Below are positions 37,298 to 45,734 of a DNA stretch of 64,000 nt, one piece after another. Source of the stretch: Acanthornis magna. Lineage: Eukaryota > Chordata > Aves > Passeriformes > Acanthizidae. Under the pieces are notes generated by a model. The model searched no databases. It worked only from the letters and a program-made list of their open reading frames with translations, and was not told where the DNA came from. Positions within the stretch are counted from its first letter, which is position 1, and the number at the start of each line of letters is the position of its first letter. The stretch lies in NCBI GenBank assembly GCA_036785705.1, contig JAWUZG010000036.1, forward strand, positions 9,791,501 to 9,855,500, read 5' to 3'. Position numbers and translations under genes: made by a program.

Positions 37298-40231
37298 AAA
37301 GACCGCGGTAATGACGTACCCCAGGTTTGCCGTGCAGTGGATATACGATCCAGTTAAGGCCGAGCAAAACAAAACCAGACTGGATGTGAACTATAGAAGG
37401 GAGCAGGATTAACCGTTTCTCGTTCTGAGACGTGCACTGGCAGTCGAGATACAGAGTGCTCGTGTTTAAGAGAGCTTGGGGCGGAGGGGGTATGCCTTGA
37501 GCCGAATAGGAGGATTAAAGGGAAAGAAAGTAAACTTCCACCGTGATAAATGCAGCGAGTAGAAACAGGCTGACCTAGAGCAGAATAGAGTAAGACATTC
37601 ACAGCAGATTAACAAAGCAAATACAAGCGACCGTATAGATAAGATAGAAAGCAGTTTATTGACTCAGCGTTTATATACAATAAAGCTAACCAAGCTCATT
37701 AACATCTTTTGCTGGGCTGTTTACAGAATATCCAAGGGATGACAGGAACTCCAATGGTGGCTGCTAGTCCGGAGAGACATGACGGTGGTTTGCAGGCGAA
37801 CCCCGTGGAGGTGCAGAGTTACCAGCCGCCCTGGAAAGTACTGAGTGACTTCGCATTGCAGAGTGACATAGACCAACCTGCTTTTCAGCAACTAGTAAGT
37901 GTCAGTTCCCAGCCTGAGCCAGCCGGTACTCGGGTCAGAGCAATGTGCGATTCACCCCAGGTACCAGATGCCCTCAGAGAGATGGGCAATCCAGACTAGC
38001 TGGATTTCCAGAAATCACAAGGTGGGCATGGCTGCATCTGTAAAAGCACAGAACTGATTTGATTTCACAGAGCTTGGTGCAAAATCTACCTTAGCGTACA
38101 GCACAGGTATTGCTGAGTTGAGTGTGAGTTTGGATAAGGCCCGACTCTGGTCTGATGCTAGCTCGCACACTCCTGAAAACTGAAAGCACTTCACCCAAAA
38201 ACTCTTTATATGTCACTTAATTGTACTAACATTTGTGAGAGCAGTTTCTAGAATTCGTCCCTCCCAACTTCAGGATGATTTTGCCTTTATGCTGCAGGAT
38301 GAATTTTAAATATATTATTACAATGTCAGCCGGGGCCCTTGTTTTGTCACACAAATATGCATCTCTCAATTTAAATTTCAAAGTCCCTGTCTTAAGCATG
38401 CACCTCTAGATATAACTTTATGTATCTATATATACACATGAATCTATACGTATATATATATCTTACATTAAGTCTTGTTCTTTGGAAAGGAAATTGCTAA
38501 TACATATTTAGGTTAAAATTCCAGCAGTATAATAAACTTCCTTAAGGCAAAAGAAAATAGACCTTTTAGAATAAATTATGTCCTTAACTCACTTCCTTAT
38601 GCCTGCTTCACTTGGCAGTGCATATGGGACCATATAACCAACAGTACTTAGGCCCAACAAGGTGAATTAAGGAGAGAAGTTCAGTCTTAAGCTTTACTGG
38701 ACTAAGTCTCTTAAAACCAGATCTTTAAAATAATAAAGGGCATTGCATATGGTATTTCAGTGATTCAAATAACAGTTATGGAAAATTAACATGCAAACAT
38801 TTTTTATCTGTTGGACTTTTTTTTTTTTTTTATATCAAGTGATGGAAGACAAAGGTTTGTAGTTGAACCTTCATGGTTTAGTATCATGTGCTCCTGCAGA
38901 ATCCCTTTTCTTTTGCCCAACAGCAGTCTGCAATGTGTTTCTATCGCTGGCACACTATGCTTGCTCAGGAAACTGTAGCACAGCAGCAGGGCTATTTGCA
39001 CCCTCTTACATCTAAAGCAACCACTGCTTTTCCTGCTTTAATCAAGCTGTCCATCAGATGGGAGAAAAAATTATCTCCTTTGCTTGCCTTACTTACTGTG
39101 CCTTAACAAAATATGAGACTTTAAAAATCTTTGATGAAGTGAGTTTTTGTATTAAATAGTTCAAGAAAAGAAAAAAAAGCAGGATGGAAGATGGATAATC
39201 AAAATAGACATACACATATAGGTAAATAGATCACTAGGTTGACAAATTAATGTTGATATACATTCGACATAATATGTGATACTGAAAAGAGTTTAAATAA
39301 AGAACAGTGGAAGGAACAGACCGTTCATTGGCCATTCAAGGCACAGCTCTAATCTGGAAAGGGCCTTAATCACAGAATTGGCCGGCTAAATAGGTGCCAA
39401 AGAAATGCTTCTGGATTAGCAAAGCTCCACCCTTCAAGTCATGCCTTTCCCAACGCTACTCCTAAACTAACAGGAGCAGCAGGGCACTTTAGGATGGAAT
39501 AGTGTGACCTTTTTTATCAAACTGACTCTCATTAAGAAGAGATAGCACCAGCATCAAATCACGAATGAAAGAGGATGGCTGGTTTCAAATGCCTTCTGCT
39601 CCTGGATGCTCCTTCCAGGTTTATTTTGGTATGTGCACAAAAGGGGAAAAAAGTAATCTTTCAGTTTCATGTCAAGCAAACACATGCACTGCTAAATAAT
39701 TGACTAGAACATCCTGTTGGGATTGCCATTCTTGCAAGACAGGGAAGAAGCCCTCATTAATAAGTTTGTTTGTTTATTTGCTTGATTTTTTCAGTCTTCT
39801 TTTTCCATTTTTTTTAATCTACTTTTTCTTGGTGATTTGGCCGAAGGCCTGAAGAAGGTTCCTGTGAAGTCAATGGGGAAGCTAAACAGAGCAACCAACA
39901 GTGACACAGCCTCCTGTGGAGATGTATCAGGCCTATTGGCTGCATGCCTTGTGTATTTATTTTTGTGTTCTTCTTTGCCTGCTACTTTTCTTTGTGTTTC
40001 ACAGTTGTAGCAACACTTCTTTTTCTTATTTTTCTTCTTCTTGTTTTTTTTTTCTCTCTCTTTTTTTTCATTTTTTTTTTCTTTTTTTTTTTTTTTTTTT
40101 TTCCTTTTTGGCAGGTTAATTTTTCAGAAGGAGGACCCGGTTCCAATTCTACTGGAAGTGAAGTAGCATCAATGTCCTCTCAGCTGCCAGATACACCCAA
40201 CAGCATGGTAGCCAGTCCTATTGAGGCATGA
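29683..40231 (+). CDS. ISL1: ISL1 LIM-homeodomain transcription factor (six coding exons, full gene span)
   Basis: Joined exons 29683-29710, 30593-30782, 33671-33930, 35933-36219, 37727-37894 and 40115-40231 give 1050 nt, 349 residues, the usual vertebrate ISL1 length. LIM1 spans about residues 17-70 with zinc ligands C17, C20, H39, C42, C45, C48, C67 and D70. LIM2 spans 79-132 with C79, C82, H101, C104, C107, C110, C129 and D132. The homeodomain spans about 181-240 with the invariant WFQNK and N51-equivalent N231. A short glutamine run follows (247-250), then the LIM-interaction region (about 262-291). From established knowledge, ISL1 is a nuclear DNA-binding factor specifying motor and sensory neurons, pancreatic endocrine cells and second-heart-field progenitors; its LIM domains bind LDB1, and its C-terminal region mimics LDB1 to bind LHX3. 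The start ATG has G at -3 and +4, and no ATG precedes it in the 5'UTR. No frameshift, stop or missing residue is seen. Confidence 0.98.
29711..30592 (+). other. ISL1: ISL1 intron 1
   Basis: 882 bp, GTAAGG to CAG. It is AT-rich, with an A/C-rich segment at about 30403-30500. I saw no other gene or retroelement. Confidence 0.9.
30593..30782 (+). CDS. ISL1: ISL1 coding exon 2 (LIM1)
   Basis: 190 nt encoding residues 10-73, essentially the complete first LIM zinc-binding domain. The acceptor is TTTCATTTCAG, ending at 30592. The donor is GTACGC at 30783, splitting the R73 codon 2+1. All eight zinc ligands of LIM1 are in this exon. Intron 2 is the longest of the gene (2888 bp). Confidence 0.97.
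30783..33670 (+). other. ISL1: ISL1 intron 2
   Basis: 2888 bp, GTACGC to CAG. It holds an A-rich run at about 31250-31330 and a T run at about 31952-31968. GC content rises from about 32680 towards exon 3. Short open frames on both strands look like chance. No retroelement was recognised. Confidence 0.9.
33480..34400. promoter_or_regulatory. ISL1: Intragenic CpG island F over ISL1 exon 3
   Basis: Dense CpG covers exon 3 and about 450 bp of intron 3. Open frames over the intronic part are low complexity. Such intragenic islands are common in developmental regulators and may act as alternative promoters; no direct evidence is visible here. Confidence 0.6.
33671..33930 (+). CDS. ISL1: ISL1 coding exon 3 (LIM2)
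   Basis: 260 nt encoding residues 73-160, containing the complete second LIM domain and the start of the linker to the homeodomain. The acceptor CCCTGCTCAG ends at 33670 after a long C/T-rich tract. The donor is GTACCG at 33931, a weaker match to consensus than the other donors. Base composition is very GC-rich, because the exon lies in an intragenic CpG island. Confidence 0.97.
33931..35932 (+). other. ISL1: ISL1 intron 3
   Basis: 2002 bp. The first 500 bp continue the exon 3 CpG island; the remainder is AT-rich and holds A-rich runs at about 35036-35062. No gene was recognised. Confidence 0.9.
35931..35935 (+). promoter_or_regulatory. ISL1: Tandem NAGNAG acceptor at exon 4
   Basis: TTACAGCAG gives two AGs three bases apart. 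The first yields A159-A160-E161; the second yields A159-E160. Both keep frame. The upstream site is the one matching the known protein. Confidence 0.75.
35933..36219 (+). CDS. ISL1: ISL1 coding exon 4 (homeodomain)
   Basis: 287 nt encoding residues 160-255, holding the whole homeodomain and the four-glutamine run. The acceptor is a tandem NAGNAG (CAGCAG). The upstream AG gives M-A-A-E-P, the form I know for ISL1; the downstream AG would drop one alanine without changing frame. The donor is GTAAGT at 36220, in phase 0. Reading through the donor would add 32 unrelated residues before a stop at about 36315. Confidence 0.97.
36220..37726 (+). other. ISL1: ISL1 intron 4
   Basis: 1507 bp, GTAAGT to CAG. 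It contains two long T-rich tracts, 36927-36978 and 37227-37296; the second includes an uninterrupted run of about 34 T. No gene was recognised. Confidence 0.9.
37227..37296. repeat. ISL1: Long T-rich tract in ISL1 intron 4
   Basis: T-rich with a few C, ending in about 34 uninterrupted T. It was probably expanded by replication slippage, and its length is prone to sequencing error. Confidence 0.9.
37727..37894 (+). CDS. ISL1: ISL1 coding exon 5 (LIM-interaction region)
   Basis: 168 nt, 56 codons, residues 256-311, phase 0 at both ends. The acceptor TTTACAG ends at 37726 and the donor is GTAAGT at 37895. It encodes the LHX3-binding region. A second good acceptor (TTTGCAG, ending at 37795) lies inside the exon and would remove residues 256-278 in frame. 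Confidence 0.97.
37794..37795 (+). promoter_or_regulatory. ISL1: Alternative 3' splice site inside exon 5 (short ISL1 isoform)
   Basis: GGTTTGCAG precedes GCGAAC. Use of this AG removes 37727-37795, exactly 69 nt or 23 codons (residues 256-278), and keeps frame. A shorter mouse form, Isl1-beta, lacking 23 C-terminal-region residues has been described; I recall it as affecting these residues. The match in length and position is striking. Confidence 0.7.
37895..40114 (+). other. ISL1: ISL1 intron 5
   Basis: 2220 bp, GTAAGT to CAG. It is AT-rich with small TA-rich patches (about 38410-38462). It ends in a nearly 100-nt T/C tract before exon 6. Failure to splice at the exon 5 donor would add 34 residues before a TAG at 37997-37999. 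Confidence 0.9.
40018..40110 (+). promoter_or_regulatory. ISL1: Extended polypyrimidine tract before ISL1 exon 6
   Basis: More than 90 nt of almost pure T/C, including a run of about 21 T (40082-40102), directly before TTGGCAG and exon 6. Normal tracts are far shorter. Such a tract may bind U2AF, PTB or TIA-type proteins and could influence exon 6 splicing. Confidence 0.7.
40115..40231 (+). CDS. ISL1: ISL1 coding exon 6 (C-terminus and stop)
   Basis: 117 nt encoding the last 38 residues (312-349, ending SPIEA) and the TGA stop at 40229-40231. The acceptor TTTTTGGCAG ends at 40114 and follows an exceptionally long T-rich tract (about 40018-40110). The Ser/Thr/Pro-rich tail matches the ISL1 C-terminus I know. 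The 3'UTR continues in the same exon. Confidence 0.97.
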
Positions 40232-41460
40232 GGAACATTCATTCGAATTTCTGTTGTTGTTGTTTCTGCCCTTACCCTCACCCCTGTTGAAGAGAGTGGG
40301 AAAGTGAACGTGTTGGGACTTCAAAATTTAGGGGGAAAGAATATTTAACAACCCTGTAACGAACCTAGCAAGGAACTGCTCCATGAGATGAACGGAGTCA
40401 TATTTGAAAAGACAAGGTAATATGGTAGCAACACTGTGAAGACAATCATGGGATCTTACTAGAAAAAAATACTAAAAAGAACCACAAACCCTGCGCTTTT
40501 CAATGATCAGAGGAGGATCGAAAAGACGTTTTCCAAATATAAAGGATTTGTACTTGTGGATCTCAAAAAAAAAAAAAAAAAAGAAAAAAAAGAAAAAAAA
40601 AAGGAAATCTTTTCATTTGACTGCACATCTTAGGGAGAAACCAAGGTAGAGGGAATTTCTATCCGGTCCTTCCCATTCCGAATGGTGCTGTTTCTATATT
40701 GGGGATAGCCTTGCCAAAAGAAGCTCCAGTAGGTTTTCCATCATCAGGAAAGAGACGATTCAGCCCTGCATTGTTGAAAGATTCCTTGCAGGAAGGTGGA
40801 GCTGCATTGGTTTGCAATGTTGTTTTTAGTTGACTCTTAACAAGGGGTTGTTTCCTGGGTCTCTTCTAGCATGCCTGTAGCAGGGTTTTGATTTTGTTTG
40901 GTTGAGATCCACCCCCTATTAAGTCTGATGTGATTAAAAATAGGTTTTTGAATTCCTCTCTAAAAGCGAATTTATAAAAACATTGCAACAAGGTATACCT
41001 CTATTTTGCCACAAAGCGTCTCGGGATTGTGTTTGAAATGTGTCCACCCAAGAACCTTCCCCTCCCCCAGAGATGTGTATAGTCATTGGTTATAACGACT
41101 GTTTTTCTCTCTTTCTCTTTCTCTTTCTCTCACTCTCTAGAAAAAAAAAAAAAAATAGGAAAAAAAGTGGAAAAAAAATAGGAAAAGTAAAAAGAAAAAA
41201 AAATCACTTTTTTTGTTTGCTCTTGCATTGCAAAATTATAAAGTAATTTATTATTTATTATCGGAAGACTTGCCACTTTTCATGTCAGTTGACTATTTTT
41301 TTTGTTTGCTGAAGTAAAAAAGAAAAAAGAAAAAAAACAACAAAAAAAAGAAAAGGTTGTACCGTGGTCTTTGAATTATATGTCTAATTCTATGTGGGTT
41401 TGTCCTTTTTCTTTCCTTAAATATGATGTGAAATAAAAGCGCCATATGTAGAATTATTAT
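40232..41460 (+). other. ISL1: ISL1 3' untranslated region (to first strong poly(A) signal; may extend to about 41900)
   Basis: This starts after the TGA stop. It contains A-rich tracts (40565-40602, 41142-41200 and 41318-41354), a C/T-rich tract at about 41100-41140 ending CTCTAG, and scattered ATTTA-like AU-rich elements (TATTTA at about 40344, TTATTTATTA at about 41249). AATAAA at 41432 is the first canonical poly(A) signal and gives a 3'UTR of about 1.2 kb. Further signals downstream suggest longer forms. Confidence 0.65.
41432..41437 (+). terminator. ISL1: Poly(A) signal AATAAA, first candidate for ISL1
   Basis: Canonical AATAAA about 1.2 kb after the stop codon, in the sense orientation. 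Cleavage would be expected near 41450-41465. Confidence 0.6.
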
Positions 41461-41586
41461 ATCTTCAGGACTATTTCACTAGATAAGCGTTTGAAATAGA
41501 AAAAATAATAATAATAATATTAACATTAAATAATGAACAAAGTTCCCTCTTTTAAATATTTACAGGTTAGCAGCTAAAATACCTGA

Positions 41587-41626
41587 AATAAAATATTGCA
41601 TGCAGAGCCGGTCGTTAGTGAATAAA
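41587..41626 (+). terminator. ISL1: Paired AATAAA signals, second ISL1 poly(A) candidates
   Basis: AATAAA occurs at 41587-41592 and again at 41621-41626, both sense, about 160-190 nt beyond the first candidate. They could give a slightly longer 3'UTR. Confidence 0.4.
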
Positions 41627-41870
41627 AGGAGTGTGATATTTTATTGCAAGTATTAACGACCAGCTTGTAAATTTCCGTTTCAACAACTGTATCAGGGCTA
41701 GTTGGATGCCTTAGCTTTCAATCGATAACGTTAGAAAGTCTCTTGTTCCCCCACCCCATCCCTTGCCCTTAAAAGTGATATTACTCTAGGCATGATCAGA
41801 CATAACGTTAAGACATCTAAAGAACTGAGAGCTCAGGCTTTTTGCTGAGTTCTACTATTTTTAAAAAAAT

Positions 41871-41876
41871 AATAAA
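41871..41876 (+). terminator. ISL1: Distal AATAAA, third ISL1 poly(A) candidate
   Basis: AATAAA follows an A-rich stretch and is followed by a GT-rich segment (CGTTGTTGAGATTGTTG, about 41901-41917), the usual layout of a cleavage site with a downstream element. It would give a 3'UTR of about 1.65 kb. Confidence 0.4.
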
Positions 41877-41899
41877 AAGAAAGTGCTGTATACCAAAGC

Positions 41900-42655
41900 C
41901 TCGTTGTTGAGATTGTTGAAGTGACCTGTACTTTAAGTATAAGCTCCTGATAAAAGGGACGCTTCTTGCTTAACAAGTCAAGTATGACCATTATTTATCA
42001 ATGTCTGCTGTCAAAACAATTGAATAATGCTGCAGGAGGAATAGTTGTGGGGATATTTCTGTCGGGGATATTGCTGTGAAATTGCACGAATATGTTCCTT
42101 ATTTTCTGTCGACTTCCCTCTCTTCACTCCCTCTTTTCTTCCTTTTTTAATTTGCGGGGGAGAGGGTGGTGAAAGCTAGAAGAGTGGGCGATTTCTTGGG
42201 GAAAGGTAGAAAGAAGTAAATTTGAAAAATGGGAAAGGGTTGTTTTTGCTCCAATCCAAGTTCTCCCTAGTGCTCCCGGGCAGCACGAGACAAAGGTTCG
42301 CTTTAAAACACCCTTCAGGACTGGAATATACAGAGATTTTCGGTCTGACAAAGACAAGTTGGTTTGCATGTCAGTTACTCCAAACCCCAATGTTTTCTTA
42401 ACATAACCTTCTTTTCCCTCCCTCCTCACCATCTCAGCCCACCCTGAGCAAGCTCAGCTATAGTCAAACCATTTCGACAGTACAGAGAACATTAAAAAAT
42501 GTCTAAAATCTAATACAAGGATTTCAATCATCCTGATTAGAAACTGGATTCATTTTGTATGCTCAAGTGTAATACATTTTTGAGTACTTGATAAATATTT
42601 AAATAAATATGAAATCTACCTTAAACTGTGTGATCAGTAACCCTTGTGTTTTCAT
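41900..42655. other. Non-coding DNA between ISL1 3' end and CpG island G
   Basis: AT-rich, no gene recognised. A 102-codon minus-strand frame (42124-42432) has no domain. Confidence 0.55.
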
Positions 42656-42659
42656 GCAG

Positions 42660-43500
42660 GATCAGAGGATTGGTACGGAGCTTCGGGGGGCGGGAGGGCG
42701 AAGGGGTATCGTTTCTGCCCGGTGGTCTGACGTGAAAGTTCTTGGAGTCGCTCTTACTTGGGTGAGTTTGGAGACGGAGTCTCCGACTCGGGAGGGTCTG
42801 TAACTGGCGCTGGAAACCTGTGAGGGCAGGGCAACCTGCGGGCCTTTGCGTTCGCCTCTCAGCGCCGGGAGGCTAACGCGTAGGTGGTAGGAGCGGCGGC
42901 TCCGCGGGAGAGGCGCGGGGTCAAGCAGGGCGGGGGTGCCGCCGAGAGAAACCTGCGCGCCGGGGTCTGGCGAGAGCTGCCCCTCTGTCCCCCGTCCCCG
43001 GGAAGGACCTGCGGGCAGGGGAATGTCGGCCGGCTCCCAGGGCCATGCAGGAGGGAGAGCGACTTTTGGCTGTCTGTCTTTGGAGGGAAAGGCCCCCCAG
43101 CCCTGCTCGGCGCCCCGTGGTCCCGGCGCGCCCTCCGGGCGGCTGGGGCAGTCGTCGAGATAAGCCGCCCGCCGGGAGGCAGGGGTGACGTTTGGGCTGC
43201 CAGCACAGCGTCTTCCACCTTGAACACACAGGGCAGCGGCGTGTCTGCAGCAGGAGCGCTGCCGCGGTTCTGCAGCTGCGGGCCGGAGCTCCACTTGGGA
43301 TATGCCTGCACACACACTTACCCCAGGCTCCTGCCTGCACGCCCCCAGAAGGCCTGAGACCCCCAACCCTGTCCGGGGGGTAGGAAGAGTCGGGTCGCTT
43401 CGGCGGCGGTCACTCGGGGTCTCCGCGTCCCCACGGCCACTGCGGCCCCCCCAGACCCGCGGTCACCCCGCAGACTCCACCCTCGAAACTTCGGCTAAGC
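42660..43500. promoter_or_regulatory. CpG island G, downstream of ISL1
   Basis: A strong CpG island starting about 0.8-1.2 kb after the ISL1 poly(A) candidates and ending just before a run of 25 T (43531-43555). Open frames occur on both strands (up to 234 codons) but are overlapping, Arg/Pro/Gly-rich and without a recognisable domain. It may be the promoter of an unannotated transcript or a regulatory island. Confidence 0.6.
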
Positions 43501-44139
43501 AAAATGCGTCTAATTTTAAGTTTGTTTGGGTTTTTTTTTTTTTTTTTTTTTTTTTCTTTTATGGCCTTTGAGTCCCTTTTTCATTGCATATATTTGTGGG
43601 GCCCCTCAAACTTTCGAGTGTTTTCCACCGTGAAGCAAATAAAGACAAATTTTCGAGTGGACCCTCCTAGCGCCTTCGGTAGAACACTCTTCCTGAGCTT
43701 GGGCAGCAGGATTTGTGTACGCAAGAGAAAAGATCCTCTTCATGAAATGCGTGTCCTCATGGTGCTCTGTCAGGTTCCTGCTCTGATTCCTCTTTCCGGT
43801 ATGGACGAGGGTGGCGATTAGCAGTCCCAGATCCGCCGGTTTTCTTCTTGCTGCAGCTACTCTCAATAGTGTCAAATAAGGACTGTTAAAGCCCGCTATA
43901 ATTTCTCTGAGGATTTTGTTTGTACACACTGAGACCGATATTCAAACTCTTCTCATTTCAATATTTGTACCCAGGTTAATTAGCTCTCAGCATCCCCAGC
44001 CCCAGCGTGGCAGTGAGACGCAGAAGTACGTGAATTCCAGAGCTGAGCTCAGTTAAACACCTCAACAGTAAGTGTTTGCCTTTATATACGTCTCTATGCA
44101 TACATATCTTAACAAATTCACGTTGCGTTACCTAAGAAC

Positions 44140-45730
44140 TCATGTCAGGGAAGGTATAAGGGTCCCTCCGGCGATGCCGGCCCTCAGGCCGCCTCATCCC
44201 TAGCCCCAGAGCAGCTCACGGGACAGGGCCGGGGTGGGGTCAGGGTCGGTGGTGCCGAGTGGGTTTCACGGGCACTCATCCTCCCTGGCCCTCTCTACAC
44301 GCCCGAAACGCCGAGAGCGTTTTACGATGAGAGATGCCGCTGCTGGGCGCTTTGCGTGCTTCAGCGAAGCTGTAAGTAGTTAATAAAGGGGCTGGAAAGA
44401 GATCCTGTTTACTGATTGTTCCTGATTGTTGTTTTCTTGATAACAGAGCAAGCCACTGAATGACTGTTTGAGCTCAGGCGCCACAAACATAAACCTAACA
44501 GCTCCCAGTGTGCCGGCCCTTCTGGAGGATCACTCCTCACCTCCCAGGGCTTGTGAAGTGCAGCAGGAGAAGGCAGTTCCCAAGGAAGCAGGCTCAGGGG
44601 TGGTGGGGGTGGTGGTGGGGAGCGGAGAAGACTCGCCTGTATACCCGATCTTTCCATACTGCGCGGTATCTGCCCTCATTAGCCAGGGCCAAGGCGCGTT
44701 GAAATCAATAGATACTTTTCTCCGAGGCTGCCACCCGTGCCGGAGCTCGGAGCATGCTCTGGATGCTGCTCTGTGCAGCATCCCAGCCGAGAGATGCTGC
44801 TTTTACATCACGCTGCAGTTTCGTTTGAATTTCCTTAAATTTTGTCGGAGCGGCTAAGGGTCACCAAACAAGTGCTTGCTACAGGCCAGGGAGGGAGGGC
44901 GAAGGAGGCAAGGAGGGCGCGCAGCCTCTCCGCGGTAGATCCGCGCCTCGCACCCCGCGCAGGGCCGTGTCTCCCGGGATCGGCAGCACCGGGGCAGCAA
45001 CCCCGGCGGGCGGCCCGGCCGCACGCTGCTGCGGCTGCCGCTGGATGAACCACCTGCAGCTCCGGCTTTTTTCTGGGGTGTGTGACGCGGGGAAGGAAGG
45101 AAGAAGGAAGGTTGCAAAACAGAAATTTTGCTGGAGCATCCCTGCTTCTTTGTTTTGTTTTATTTTCTTCCGGAAGACAAAACAGGGTGAGGTGTGTTTC
45201 TGGGAGAGAGAGGAAACAGAAAATTTTCCAGAAATAAGTGACACGGACCAAAGCAGAACTCAGCTTCTATCTCCGAGCAGACCTTGTGTGGCAATGGGAA
45301 GAGGAAAATAGGGCGTTACTGTGGCTTTTCTTTAGGAGGGCTGTTCAGGTCGGTAGATCTCCAAGGCTAATCCAAACAAGCCGTTTGACTTGTGAGGTCC
45401 GGTGTCTAGACATAGCTGGTGACTCGGCGGCTCCTTATCTGGTTTTGGAATCAGCCAAAAGAGACTTTTCTTAATGTCCACAGCAGCACTAGGATCTGCC
45501 GGGGCCGGGGAGCCACCGCACCTCCCAGACAGGACAACAAATACACCCACCACCTGGAGGCTTTACAGCCCACTTTGTTGTTCCCGGGCCGCCGCTGCTG
45601 CGGCTCGGCCTCCCCCAGCCTCGGCCGCCGGGCAGGGGTGACCGCTCGGCTGCCCAAGCAAACCCACACCCCTGCTGCTCGCCACCTCAGTGCCCCGCTC
45701 GCCCCCCGGGCACCGAAGGGCCACCTCTGC
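44140..45730. promoter_or_regulatory. CpG-rich block H, downstream of ISL1
   Basis: Two CpG-rich peaks, about 44150-44350 and 44880-45050, with a third weaker GC-rich peak at about 45490-45720. They are separated by mixed sequence. Short open frames show no domain I recognise. Together with island G this makes about 3 kb of CpG-rich DNA just beyond the gene. Confidence 0.5.
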
Positions 45731-45734
45731 AACA

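Noticed and set aside
42662..43366. 234-codon minus-strand open frame in island G
   Set aside because: Overlaps several other frames of similar length on both strands. Pro/Arg/Gly-rich, no recognisable domain and no intron signals that would suggest a gene.
44468..44857. 129-codon plus-strand frame between CpG-rich peaks
   Set aside because: It has mixed composition but no domain I recognise, and other frames on both strands overlap it. Without transcript evidence I cannot support a gene.
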